A DNA stretch of 64,000 bases, taken from Salinisphaera sp052044135 (GTDB lineage Bacteria; Pseudomonadota; Gammaproteobacteria; Nevskiales; Salinisphaeraceae). The translations under genes were made by a program, and so were the position numbers. The stretch spans positions 1 through 64,000 of the forward strand of contig NZ_JBQDYF010000009.1 of NCBI RefSeq assembly GCF_052044135.1. The letters run 5' to 3'. A model generated the notes under the pieces. That model had not been told where the DNA came from, did not search any database, and saw only the letters and a program-made list of their open reading frames with translations. Below, piece after piece: positions 46,480 through 54,875 of this stretch. Within the stretch, counting starts at the first letter, position 1. Each line of letters starts with the position of its first letter.

Positions 46480-48102
46480 ATGGCGTCACAGAACAGCCGT
46501 TCCCGTCTGATCGTTCGCAAGGCCCGCCTGGCCGACATTCCGTCCATCAACCGGATCGTGCAGCGTGCGTACCCGAAGATGGACGATTACTCGTTCGACG
46601 AACTGCGCGGCCAGATCAACAACTTCCCGGAAGGCCAGCTGGTCGCGGTCTATGAAGACCAGGTGGTCGGCTATTGCGCCACCATCTGCCTGCCGGAAGC
46701 GCAGGTCATGCGCAATCACAGCTGGGCCGAGATTACCGGCAACGGCTACGGTTCCACGCACGATATCGACGGCGATTATCTGTATGGCTACGAAGTGTGC
46801 GTGGACCCGGACGCCCGCGGCCTGCGCATCGGGCGCCGGCTGTATCGCGAGCGCGAGGCGCTGGCGGTCAAGCTCGGGCTCAAGGGCATTGTCTTCGCCG
46901 GGCGCATCCCGGGCCTGCGGCGCCGGTTGAAGCAGTTCGGCAGTGCCCAGGCTTATGTCGAGGCCGTGGCCGACAAGACCATCCGCGACCGCGTACTCTC
47001 GTTCCAGCTCGCCCAGGGCTACGAACTGCTCGGCGTGATGCCGAACTACCTGCCGGACGATCCGGATTCGATGGGTTACGGCGCCCATCTGCTCTGGCGC
47101 AATCCCGAGTACAAGTATCGCGAGGATGTGCCGGGCGATTCCCATGTGCATCTGCAAACACGCAACAGCGTGCGCATCGCCACCGTCCAGTACATGCAGC
47201 GTGCGATCGACTCGTTCGACGAGTTCGCCCAGATCGTGACCTACTTCGTGCGCGAGACCGCGGACGCCAAGGCCGATTTCGTGGTCTTCCCCGAACTGTT
47301 CACGGTGCAGCTGCTGTCGATCAAGAACGAGGACCTGCACCGACGTGCGGCCATCTGGCGGCTGGCCGACTTCTGCGACGATTTCCGTGCATTGATGGCC
47401 GACCTGGCCGTTCGTTGCAACATCAACATCATCGCCGGTTCGCATCCGACGCAGGTGGGCGAGGAACTGCAGAACATCGCCTACATCTATCTGCGCGATG
47501 GCTCGGAATACATGCAGCCCAAGATCCACCCCACGCCCGGCGAGCGCGAACACTGGAACATCGTCGGCGGCGACAGCCTGAACGCGATCGAGACCGATTG
47601 CGGCCCGATCGGCGTGCTTGTGTGCTACGACAGCGAATTTCCCGAACTGTCTCGGCATCTGGCGGATCAGGGCATCAATATCCTGTTCGTGCCATTCTCG
47701 ACCGAGGACCGGGCCGGTTACCTGCGCGTGCGCTACTCGGCGCACGCGCGCGCGGTGGAAAACCAGATCTACGTGGCCACGGCCGGCAACACCGGCAACC
47801 TGCCGCGCATCCACGCGATGGACATGCACTACGCGCAGTCCGGCATCTTCACCCCCTGCGATTTCGCCTTCGCGCGCGACGGCATCGCCGCCGATACCAC
47901 GGCGAATGCCGAACAGGTGGCGATCGCCGACGTACGGCTCGATACGTTGCATGAAGCGCGCACGTCGGGCTCGGTGCAGAACATGCTGGATCGCCGCCAC
48001 GACCTGTACCGCGTGCAATGGATGCCGCGCCGGCGTGCCACCGCCAAGGCCCGCCGACTCACGGCCAAACCGGGCCAGACGACGACCACCGACGACGGCT
48101 GA
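46480..48102 (+). CDS. GNAT acetyltransferase - nitrilase superfamily fusion
   Basis: A 540-residue two-domain enzyme. Residues about 8-215 form a GNAT domain with the acetyl-CoA loop DPDARGLRIGRRLYRERE. Residues about 228-500 are a carbon-nitrogen hydrolase with the Glu-Lys-Cys triad: E272 in VVFPELFTV, K348 in YMQPKIHPTPGE and C382 in GVLVCYDSEFPE. The fused architecture is a known but uncharacterised family, and both active sites look intact. The start is the ATG preceded by GGAGG. It stands alone between typA and the sirtuin. Substrates are unknown. An N-acyl or amide metabolite handled by both domains is a reasonable guess. Confidence 0.9.
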   Translation: MASQNSRSRLIVRKARLADIPSINRIVQRAYPKMDDYSFDELRGQINNFPEGQLVAVYEDQVVGYCATICLPEAQVMRNHSWAEITGNGYGSTHDIDGDYLYGYEVCVDPDARGLRIGRRLYREREALAVKLGLKGIVFAGRIPGLRRRLKQFGSAQAYVEAVADKTIRDRVLSFQLAQGYELLGVMPNYLPDDPDSMGYGAHLLWRNPEYKYREDVPGDSHVHLQTRNSVRIATVQYMQRAIDSFDEFAQIVTYFVRETADAKADFVVFPELFTVQLLSIKNEDLHRRAAIWRLADFCDDFRALMADLAVRCNINIIAGSHPTQVGEELQNIAYIYLRDGSEYMQPKIHPTPGEREHWNIVGGDSLNAIETDCGPIGVLVCYDSEFPELSRHLADQGINILFVPFSTEDRAGYLRVRYSAHARAVENQIYVATAGNTGNLPRIHAMDMHYAQSGIFTPCDFAFARDGIAADTTANAEQVAIADVRLDTLHEARTSGSVQNMLDRRHDLYRVQWMPRRRATAKARRLTAKPGQTTTTDDG

Positions 48103-48152
48103 ACGCTCCCGGCCCACCTCGCTGGCGGCGCGGGTCGCGTTACCATCGCGGC

Positions 48153-48920
48153 ATGAGTGATGACGACCCGCAGCCCATCCGCCGTGCCGCCGTGCTGGTC
48201 GCAGCAGCGCGCGAGATTCTCGTGCTCACGGGCGCCGGCATATCGGCCGAGTCGGGCATTCCGACATTTCGCGAGGCACAAACCGGCCTCTGGGCCGCAT
48301 ATGCGCCCGAGGATCTGGCCACGCCCGAAGCCTTCGTCCGGCATCCCGAGCGGGTCTGGGGCTGGTATCAGTGGCGCCGTGCGCTGATCGCACGTGGCGG
48401 CGTGAACGCCGGCCATCGCGGTATTGCGCAACTGGGCGCGTCGCGGCGCGTATTCGTGGCTACCCAGAACGTCGATGGTCTGCACGCCGCGGCCGGCAGC
48501 CGCGCCATCGCCGAGTTGCACGGCAATATCTGGCGCGACCGCTGCGGTAGCTGCGGTGCCACGGTCGACAACAAAGTCGCCGAGCCCGACACACAAGACC
48601 CGGCGTATTGCCATCGCTGCGGCACCATGATGCGCCCGGACGTGGTCTGGTTCGGCGAAATGCTGCCCACCGAGGCCCTGCGGGCCGCCGAATCCGCGCT
48701 GGCGCGTGCCGATGCGGTGCTCGTGGTCGGCACCTCCAACCGCGTGTATCCGGCGGCAGCGCTGGTCGATGCCGCGATTGAATCCGCCCGGCCCGTGATC
48801 GAGATCAATCCGCGCCCGACCGGTGTGTCCCATGCTGTCGATGTCCGCGTTGCGGATTCCGCCAGCCGTGCCCTGCCCGCCCTTGCGGCTCTGCTCGACG
48901 AGGCCCCGGCGAACGGCTAG
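48153..48920 (+). CDS. cobB: NAD-dependent protein deacylase, sirtuin class III
   Basis: A 255-residue sirtuin. NAD-binding motifs are LTGAGISAESGIPTFR and TQNVDGLH, the catalytic His is H123 in ELHGNIW, and the zinc site is C131, C134, C153 and C156. Tyr72 and Arg75 form the YxxR signature that binds acyl carboxylates in SIRT5/CobB, so desuccinylase or demalonylase activity is expected along with deacetylase activity. The ATG of MSDDDP is chosen. The frame is open upstream inside the nitrilase gene. Confidence 0.92.
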   Translation: MSDDDPQPIRRAAVLVAAAREILVLTGAGISAESGIPTFREAQTGLWAAYAPEDLATPEAFVRHPERVWGWYQWRRALIARGGVNAGHRGIAQLGASRRVFVATQNVDGLHAAAGSRAIAELHGNIWRDRCGSCGATVDNKVAEPDTQDPAYCHRCGTMMRPDVVWFGEMLPTEALRAAESALARADAVLVVGTSNRVYPAAALVDAAIESARPVIEINPRPTGVSHAVDVRVADSASRALPALAALLDEAPANG

Positions 48921-48967
48921 AGTCATTCGCAGATCCTATTCGGTGCGGCCTTCGGCCGGGAGCGCTC

Positions 48968-49729
48968 ATGACGACTCGGGTCGTTTTCAACCAGAAAGGC
49001 GGGGTCGGCAAGACCACCGTGCTCGCCAATCTCGCTGCGATCGCCGCCGAGCGCGGCCGGCGCACGCTGGTCATCGATCTGGATGCCCAGTGCAATGCCA
49101 GCCAGTATCTATTGTCCTCGGATGGCCGCCAGGCCGAATGTGGCAGCGCCGATTTCTTCGAGGCCACGCTGGAACGCGGCCGCAGCCGTGAGAATCTGGC
49201 CGATTATGTGACCGACACGCCATTTGAGAATCTATCGATCATTGCCGCGCACCCCGATCTCGAAGGGATTCGCGTCAAGCTCGAGGCCAAGCACAAGATC
49301 TACAAGCTGCGCCAGGCGCTGGAGACATTGTCCGGCTTCGACGAAATCTACATCGACACCCCGCCGGCGCTGAATTTCTACTCGCAATCGGCGCTGATCG
49401 CGGCCGATCGCGTGCTGGTGCCGTTCGACTGCGACGACTTCGCGCGCCAGGCGCTATATGCCCTGTTCGACAACATTCACGAGATCCAGGACGACCACAA
49501 CCCGGCGCTGGTGATCGACGGCATCGTGGTGAACCAGTTCCAGCCGCGCGCCAAGCTGCCGCAGCGCATGCTGGCCGAGCTCACCGAGGAAGGCCATCCC
49601 ATCATTGATGCGCACGTCACCAGTTCGGTCAAGGTGCGTGAATCGCACGATGCATCCGTGCCGCTCATCCACTTCGCGCCGAGCCATAAGGTGACCCAAC
49701 AGCTCGTCGCCCTGTACGAGAAACTGTAG
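48968..49729 (+). CDS. Orphan ParA-family ATPase
   Basis: A 253-residue MinD/ParA-type P-loop ATPase. The deviant Walker A is FNQKGGVGKTTVLANLA, with the signature lysine, and Walker A' is DLDAQCNASQYL. Walker B lies in IYIDTPPALNFYSQSALIAA. No ParB or partner gene is adjacent, so it is not the chromosomal parAB pair. Orphan ParAs position cellular cargo such as chemotaxis or pilus proteins, but this one has no context to tell. It lies 47 bases after cobB and 43 bases before nfeD on the same strand. Confidence 0.88.
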   Translation: MTTRVVFNQKGGVGKTTVLANLAAIAAERGRRTLVIDLDAQCNASQYLLSSDGRQAECGSADFFEATLERGRSRENLADYVTDTPFENLSIIAAHPDLEGIRVKLEAKHKIYKLRQALETLSGFDEIYIDTPPALNFYSQSALIAADRVLVPFDCDDFARQALYALFDNIHEIQDDHNPALVIDGIVVNQFQPRAKLPQRMLAELTEEGHPIIDAHVTSSVKVRESHDASVPLIHFAPSHKVTQQLVALYEKL

Positions 49730-49772
49730 CCCGCGCGCATCGGTTGCCGCGAACGCTGCGTTAATTACAGAC

Positions 49773-51224
49773 ATGAGCGTTCGATCGATAACCCGCTGCC
49801 GTCCGCTGATCGCCCTATTGCCGATTCTGCTGGCGTTCGCGCTGATCGCGGCCCACGCCGCGGGCGGCGCAGCATCCACGGCCCGCGAGATCCCAATCGA
49901 CGGCGCCATCGGCCCGGCGATCGGCAATTATGTCGTCGACGAGATTCACCAGGCCGAAGCGGATCACGTGCCCGTGATCATTCTGCGTCTCGACACGCCC
50001 GGCGGCCTGTCGGCCTCGATGCGGGATATCGTGAAAGCCATTCTTGCCTCACCCGTGCCCGTGATCGGGTATGTGGCACCGTCGGGCGCGCGGGCCGCCA
50101 GTGCCGGCACATATATCCTCTATGCCACGAATATCGCGGCGATGGCGCCGGCCACCAATCTCGGGGCGGCGACGCCGATCGAGTTGGGCGGCGGCAACGA
50201 CAAGCCGGCGGGTAACGGCGGATCGAAACACAACGACAAATCGTCGAAGGACAAGACCCAAAGCGCCACGGCGCCCGACCTGTCCAACGGCGCCACCGAG
50301 CGCCGCAAGCAGGTCAACGATGCCGTGGCCTATATCCGCAGCCTGGCCGAACGGCGCAGCCGCAACGCCGACTGGGCGGAAAAGGCCGTACGCGAGGCCG
50401 CCAGCCTGAGCGCGCAACAGGCTGAAAAAAAGCACGTGATCGATCTCATCGCCGATAACGCGCAGGCGCTGCTCACGGCGGTCGACGGTCGTACCGTCCA
50501 CACCGCCGACGGTGATGTCACCCTGCATACCAAGGGCCTGACGATCGAGCGGCGCACGCCCGGCTGGCGTACCTCGCTGCTCGCCATCATCACCGACCCG
50601 ACCGTCGCTTATCTGCTGTTCATGGTCGGCATCGTCGGCCTGGCCGCCGAAGCCCTGGCCCCCGGCGCCACCCTGCCCGGCACGGTGGGCGGCATCAGCC
50701 TGATCGCCGCCCTGTTCGCGTTTCACGTGCTGCCGGTCAGCTACAGCGGCGCGGCCCTGATCGTGCTCGGTGTGCTGTTGTTCGTGGCCGAGGCGTTCGT
50801 GCCAAGCTTCGGCGCCCTCGGGCTGGGCGGCATCGTGGCGTTCGTGTTCGGCTCCATCATGCTCATGGACAGCAACGCGGCCGGGTATGATGTGTCGATG
50901 GGGGTGATCATCGGCATCGCGATCGCCGCGGCGCTCATTCTGGCGCTGATGGTGCTCATGTTCGCGCGCTCGCGGCGCGCACACGTCGAAACCGGCCACG
51001 AAGGCCTGGTCGGGCGCGAGTGCGTGGCGAACGACGACTTCGTGCGTGAAGGCCGGGTCTGGCTACACGGCGAATCCTGGCGGGCGATCAGCGAAACGCC
51101 GGTCAAACGCGACCAAATCCTCACCGTCATCGGCGTGCAAGGACTTACCGTTTTTGTGCGTCCCCTTGAACAGCGCAGTGCGGCTCATTCGAACAAGACC
51201 GGCCGACGGCCGGAAGGATCCTAG
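49773..51224 (+). CDS. NfeD-family ClpP-like membrane serine protease
   Basis: A 483-residue long-form NfeD protein. A signal segment (about 10-32) precedes a ClpP/crotonase-like protease domain with LRLDTPGGLSASMRDIVKAI and the Ser in APSGARAASAGTYI. A low-complexity Gly/Asn/Lys insertion (about 140-165) is followed by a protease-helical part, four TM helices (about 270-400) and a C-terminal OB-fold NfeDb domain ending in VFVRPLEQ. Archaeal homologues cleave the C-terminus of stomatin. The stomatin-like gene follows with a two-base gap, which matches the classical nfeD-slipin operon. Confidence 0.93.
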   Translation: MSVRSITRCRPLIALLPILLAFALIAAHAAGGAASTAREIPIDGAIGPAIGNYVVDEIHQAEADHVPVIILRLDTPGGLSASMRDIVKAILASPVPVIGYVAPSGARAASAGTYILYATNIAAMAPATNLGAATPIELGGGNDKPAGNGGSKHNDKSSKDKTQSATAPDLSNGATERRKQVNDAVAYIRSLAERRSRNADWAEKAVREAASLSAQQAEKKHVIDLIADNAQALLTAVDGRTVHTADGDVTLHTKGLTIERRTPGWRTSLLAIITDPTVAYLLFMVGIVGLAAEALAPGATLPGTVGGISLIAALFAFHVLPVSYSGAALIVLGVLLFVAEAFVPSFGALGLGGIVAFVFGSIMLMDSNAAGYDVSMGVIIGIAIAAALILALMVLMFARSRRAHVETGHEGLVGRECVANDDFVREGRVWLHGESWRAISETPVKRDQILTVIGVQGLTVFVRPLEQRSAAHSNKTGRRPEGS

Positions 51225-51226
51225 CC

Positions 51227-52051
51227 ATGTTCTTCAATGTCGTGATTGCCGTGATCGTCCTGCTGGCGATCTTCATATTCGCCTCGATCAAGATTCTGCC
51301 GGAATACGAGCGCGGTGTGATGTTCACGCTCGGCCGCATGACCGGGGTCAAGGGTCCGGGCATCTTCCTCGTCATCCCCGTGATTCAGAAGATGATCAAG
51401 GTCGACATGCGCGTGACCGTCATGGACGTGCCGACCCAGGACGTGATCTCGCGCGACAACGTCTCGGTGCAGGTCAACGCGGTGGTCTATTTCCGGGTCA
51501 TCGACGCCGACAAGGCCATCATCGAGGTCGAAAACTACTACATGGCGGTCAGCCAGTTGTCGCAGACCACCCTGCGCAGCGTGCTCGGCCAGCACGAGCT
51601 GGACGACATGCTGGCCGAACGCGACAAGCTCAACGCCGACATCCAGACGATTCTGGATCGCCATACCGACGCCTGGGGCATCAAGGTGGCCAACGTCGAG
51701 ATCAAGCAGGTGGACCTGGACGAAAGCATGACCCGCGCCATCGCCCGCCAGGCCGAGGCCGAGCGCTCGCGCCGCGCCAAGATCATCAACGCCGAGGGCG
51801 AAATGCAGGCGGCCGAGAACCTGCGCGGCGCCGCCGAACAACTCTCGCGCGAGCCGCAGGCCCTGCAGCTGCGCTATCTGCAGACGCTGGTCGACATCGC
51901 GAGCGAGAACAACTCGACGATTGTCTTCCCGCTGCCGATGGATCTGATCGAGCCGTTGATGAAGGCAGCCAAGGGGGGGGGCGACGCCGCGCCGAAAGCC
52001 GCGGCACCGGCGAGCCGCGAACCTCAGAGCTCGTCCGCCGACGCAACGTAA
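51227..52051 (+). CDS. Slipin (stomatin-like SPFH protein)
   Basis: A 274-residue SPFH-domain protein. An N-terminal hydrophobic hairpin (about 1-24) is followed by the SPFH domain: LPEYERGVMFTLGRMTGVKG, VDVR-like VDMRVTVMDVPTQDV, and EIKQVDLDESMTRAIARQAE with a helical coiled-coil extension. It forms membrane microdomains with NfeD. The C-terminal tail contains a nine-G tract and overlaps the opposite-strand NUDIX gene by 28 bases. Downstream of NfeD in the same operon. Confidence 0.93.
   Translation: MFFNVVIAVIVLLAIFIFASIKILPEYERGVMFTLGRMTGVKGPGIFLVIPVIQKMIKVDMRVTVMDVPTQDVISRDNVSVQVNAVVYFRVIDADKAIIEVENYYMAVSQLSQTTLRSVLGQHELDDMLAERDKLNADIQTILDRHTDAWGIKVANVEIKQVDLDESMTRAIARQAEAERSRRAKIINAEGEMQAAENLRGAAEQLSREPQALQLRYLQTLVDIASENNSTIVFPLPMDLIEPLMKAAKGGGDAAPKAAAPASREPQSSSADAT
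51973..51981 (+). repeat. Nine-G homopolymer in the slipin gene
   Basis: GGGGGGGGG encodes the glycines in KAAKGGGDAAP near the slipin C-terminus. Slippage of one base would replace the last ~25 residues. It is the longest G run noticed in the window. Confidence 0.7.
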
Positions 52052-52689
52052 AAAGCCCGACCCTCGACGGCGGCCACCCGTTGCGCAAGCCCCATCAGGA
52101 TGGCGGCGGTGGCGCCCCAGATGTGGTGGCCGTCGAAATCGATCGCGTAGATTCGGTAATCCGTGCCGTCGCGGCGCCACCGTCGGCTATGGTAGTGCGC
52201 GGCATTCATGGCATAGGCCAGCGGCACGGCGAATATCCGCTCGATTTCGACGCCGTCCGGTTGCAGCACCTGCCCCGGTTCGATCCAGCCGACAAACGGC
52301 TTGATCTCGAATCCGGTCACCGTGGCGTAGCACGGTAACTCGCCGAGCAGCGTCACGGCCTCGCGCATCAGGCCGATCTCCTCGTGGCACTCGCGCAGGG
52401 CCGCATCCGCCGGGCCAGAGTCGCCGGGATCGATGCGCCCACCGGGAAAACTGATCTGGCCGGGGTGATGGGTCAGCCCCTGGGTGCGCTGGGTGAAATA
52501 AATGCGCGGCTCGCTCGCGGCCTCGACGCCGATCAGCACGGCAGCCGGGCGCGTGGCATGTTGCGCGCGACGCGCATCGAGCCTCATCAAGCACTCGCCC
52601 GGCGGCATCTCCAGAGCCAGGGCCGCGGCCAGTCGCCGTCGCCAGGCCGCGGGCGCGACGCTAGCCGCCGGACTTGAGCTTGTCGGCAT
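52024..52689 (-). CDS. NUDIX coenzyme A pyrophosphatase
   Basis: A 221-residue NUDIX hydrolase of the NudL/PCD1 type. The NUDIX box is GGRIDPGDSGPADAALRECH followed by EEIGL, preceded by the CoA-specific segment LTHHPGQISFPGGR. These proteins cleave CoA and its derivatives to 3'-phospho-AMP and acyl-phosphopantetheine. Here it overlaps the converging slipin gene and, upstream, the small conserved protein gene by 29 bases. The start is the first ATG; its first ~20 residues are low complexity. Confidence 0.9.
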   Translation of the reverse strand: MPTSSSPAASVAPAAWRRRLAAALALEMPPGECLMRLDARRAQHATRPAAVLIGVEAASEPRIYFTQRTQGLTHHPGQISFPGGRIDPGDSGPADAALRECHEEIGLMREAVTLLGELPCYATVTGFEIKPFVGWIEPGQVLQPDGVEIERIFAVPLAYAMNAAHYHSRRWRRDGTDYRIYAIDFDGHHIWGATAAILMGLAQRVAAVEGRAFYVASADEL

Positions 52690-52990
52690 AGGCCTTGGTC
52701 AACGCCTGGAATCGCGGCGTCAGCCCGGCGTCGGCATACATCGGATCACCGAGATCGTCGTAACCGGCGACATCCTCGCCCGGCTGATAAGAGAACGAAC
52801 TGGTGAGTTCGTCCAGCGCGCACGCCAGCAGATCGGTGATCACCCGCTCGCGCGTCAGTCCCGGAAACATCTCCACCAGCGCTTCGATCTTGGCCGCATC
52901 ATAGATCGGCAACTGCACGTCGTAGCTTTGCTCCGTACGCGGCTCGCCCGCGCTCGACTGCCACTGCGACACCAGCTCACTTATCTTCAT
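52661..52990 (-). CDS. Small conserved protein, possibly pilin-assembly annotated
   Basis: A 109-residue protein starting MKISELVSQWQSSAGE. It contains VQLPIYDAAKIEALVEMFPG and TRERVITDLLACALDELTSS, which resemble a ribbon-helix-helix-like DNA-binding or dimerisation segment. The tail GDPMYADAGLTPRFQALTK is typical of a small family in Pseudomonas sometimes labelled pilin assembly protein. Function is unproven. The ORF extends 26 codons upstream, but the ATG fits the family. It overlaps the NUDIX gene by 29 bases, so the two may be coupled. Confidence 0.6.
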   Translation of the reverse strand: MKISELVSQWQSSAGEPRTEQSYDVQLPIYDAAKIEALVEMFPGLTRERVITDLLACALDELTSSFSYQPGEDVAGYDDLGDPMYADAGLTPRFQALTKAYADKLKSGG

Positions 52991-53408
52991 TCCGCATGCT
53001 CTCCTTTGGTTGCGGATCGGGTCATGACCGCCAGGGCCCATTTCACGCCACGCCGCCCGCGGACGCACCCACCTGGCGTGGTGCGCCGGCTGCTGTGAAT
53101 CTGCAGTCGCGCCCGCACCGCCGGATCAGGCGTCCGAGCCATCGACCCGGGTCAATGCAAGCTCGCGCAATCCGCTGCTGTCAGTCGCTCTGCAGCGGCG
53201 CCACAGCGCGCTTGCCGCGCCCGGTCCGGCCAAGGACCGCAGCGTTTCGGGCCGTCACCAGCGCGGCGTCATGTGAAACGGCAACAGACTCTAAGATAAA
53301 GCAATCGTCGACCCGCGGCATCCGTTGCCATACCCCCGCGCCGGCACGTTGACCCCGCCCCGGGGCACTGCTAGCTTTGCGGCCACTCAACGAGGATTCG
53401 TGAAATCT
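52991..53408. other. Intergenic region with repeat copy C
   Basis: A 418-base gap without a recognisable gene. It holds an inverted repeat CCGCTGC/GCAGCGG (53172-53198) and repeat copy C. It separates two divergent genes and should contain both promoters, but no convincing -35/-10 pair was seen. Confidence 0.5.
53263..53307 (+). repeat. Intergenic repeat, copy C
   Basis: GCGGC followed by GAAACGGCAACAG identical to copy A, then CTCTAA and AAAGCAATCG. The last part matches copy D (61515-61525). It links the A/B and D members of the family. Confidence 0.5.
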
Positions 53409-53669
53409 ATGGCCAAGTCGGAAAAAACCTGGAGTCTCAAGGAAATAGACCAGGAACGGGGCAGCACGAAGGGCGCTGCGTTCCGCGCCTTCAAACAACT
53501 CAAGGAGAGTTTCGACGAAGGCCGGGATTTCTACTACCTGAGCGCGTCGGAGGATGCCGCGGAAATCGAGAAGCTGCGCGCAGCCGGCCGCATCTACGAA
53601 ACCACGGTCAACGCCATACTGCTGACCGAGGCGGGTTACTCGGCAGTCGTCGATTACATGGACGGGTAA
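53409..53669 (+). CDS. Small protein of unknown function
   Basis: An 86-residue protein, MAKSEKTWSLKEIDQERG at the start, then SFDEGRDFYYLSA and TVNAILLTEAGYSAVVDY. The sequence looks like a compact winged helix or phage-type regulator fold: a short helix-turn-helix near the start, a middle beta-rich element and a conserved LTEAGY. No family is recognised with confidence. Two starts are possible: GTG at 53400, four bases after GAGG, or the ATG used here, 13 bases after. It stands alone behind a repeat-containing gap. Confidence 0.6.
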   Translation: MAKSEKTWSLKEIDQERGSTKGAAFRAFKQLKESFDEGRDFYYLSASEDAAEIEKLRAAGRIYETTVNAILLTEAGYSAVVDYMDG

Positions 53670-53780
53670 GCGCCGACAACAACATCCCGCGCGGGCGAGC
53701 GTTCGCGCGGCCATCGTTGGCAAATGGGCGCCGCTCGCGCATCATAGCGGGCTGATTCGACGAGCCAACCCTACGGCCCG

Positions 53781-54101
53781 ATGCAAGACGCCCGCGAGCT
53801 TCTGACCCGACTGCCGCTTTGTTTCAAGCCCGACGCAGCCGGTGACCTGTCCATTACCGCCCAGTACCTGACCCGGCATCCGGTCTATATCACGATCGAA
53901 AATGGCCACTGCAGTGCGCATGAGGGCCTCGCCCGCGCGCCGGACGTCACGTTCAAGGTACGCGATGATCATCTGATCAAGCTGATGACCGGGCGCATGC
54001 GGGGTATCACCGCTTTTCTCACCGGCCGGCTCAAGGTGGAAGGCAATTACATGCTGGCGCAGAAACTACAGCAGGTCTTCGATACGTCGCGGCTGCGCTA
54101 G
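53781..54101 (+). CDS. SCP2 sterol-carrier domain protein
   Basis: A 106-residue single-domain SCP2-like protein. The typical strands are YITIENGHCSAHEGLARAPDVTFKV and the glycine-rich middle RMRGITAFLTGRLKVEGN, followed by a C-terminal helix. SCP2 proteins bind acyl chains or lipids. Its stop abuts the GTG of rsmJ with two bases between, so the pair is co-transcribed. Role is not established. Confidence 0.85.
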   Translation: MQDARELLTRLPLCFKPDAAGDLSITAQYLTRHPVYITIENGHCSAHEGLARAPDVTFKVRDDHLIKLMTGRMRGITAFLTGRLKVEGNYMLAQKLQQVFDTSRLR

Positions 54102-54103
54102 TC

Positions 54104-54853
54104 GTGTGGCTGATCGCGCCCGACGATGCGTACGCGCCACGGGATATGCGACGAGCCGCCGATCTCGGGCTGGACCCGGTACAGCAAGTGCCGGACCAGG
54201 GCTTTTATCTCGCGCGCGACGAATCCGGACTGGCCTTGCGATCCGCCAAGGATGCCGCCGGCAGCGGATTGCGCTGCGCCCTCGCCGATAGCGCCGGACT
54301 GGCCGACCGTCAGGCCGGCGGACGGCGATCGCCGCTGGCGCGCGCATTCGGCCTGCATCGCCACCCGCCGATGCGCATCCTCGACGCCACGGCGGGCCTG
54401 GCGCGCGACGCCGCCACGCTTGCAGGCCTGGGTTGCGACGTGACCGCTGTGGAACGTCAGCCGGCGCTGTATGCGCTCATCGCCGACGCCACACAACGCA
54501 TCGACGAATCGCCGCACGCGCCGGCATGGTGGCCGCACTGGCAGCCGCCGGTTTATGCCGACGCACGATCGTGGCTTGCCGCACGACCCGGCGGCGCGTT
54601 CGACGCCATTTACATCGACCCCATGTTCGCCAGCCCGCGGCGCAAGTCGGCGCCGCAGAAAGCGCTGGCATGGCTCGCCGAACTCGCCGGCGCCGACGAC
54701 GATGCCCCGGAGGTGCTCGAAATCGCGCGCCGGCAGGCCATGCGGCGTGTCGTGGTGAAACAGCATGCGCGCGCCACACCGATCGCACCGCCCGATCTGC
54801 AGGTGCGAGGGCGCGCCATCCGTTTCGATATCTACCTCACACCCGGCACCTGA
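54104..54853 (+). CDS. rsmJ: 16S rRNA (guanine1516-N2)-methyltransferase
   Basis: A 249-residue class I SAM-dependent methyltransferase of the RsmJ/YhiQ family. Motif I reads LDATAGLARDAATLAGLG, and the catalytic segment is IYIDPMFASPRRKSA, the NPPY-like loop of this family. It modifies a guanine near the 3' end of 16S rRNA. The start is GTG, two bases after the SCP2 gene. In-frame alternative starts are absent before motif I. Confidence 0.92.
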   Translation: MWLIAPDDAYAPRDMRRAADLGLDPVQQVPDQGFYLARDESGLALRSAKDAAGSGLRCALADSAGLADRQAGGRRSPLARAFGLHRHPPMRILDATAGLARDAATLAGLGCDVTAVERQPALYALIADATQRIDESPHAPAWWPHWQPPVYADARSWLAARPGGAFDAIYIDPMFASPRRKSAPQKALAWLAELAGADDDAPEVLEIARRQAMRRVVVKQHARATPIAPPDLQVRGRAIRFDIYLTPGT

Positions 54854-54875
54854 GCCCGGATCTGCAGGCCCGCGG

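Noticed and set aside
46486..48117. 543-codon open frame opposite the GNAT-nitrilase gene
   Set aside because: Antisense shadow. The plus-strand frame has both active sites and a good Shine-Dalgarno.
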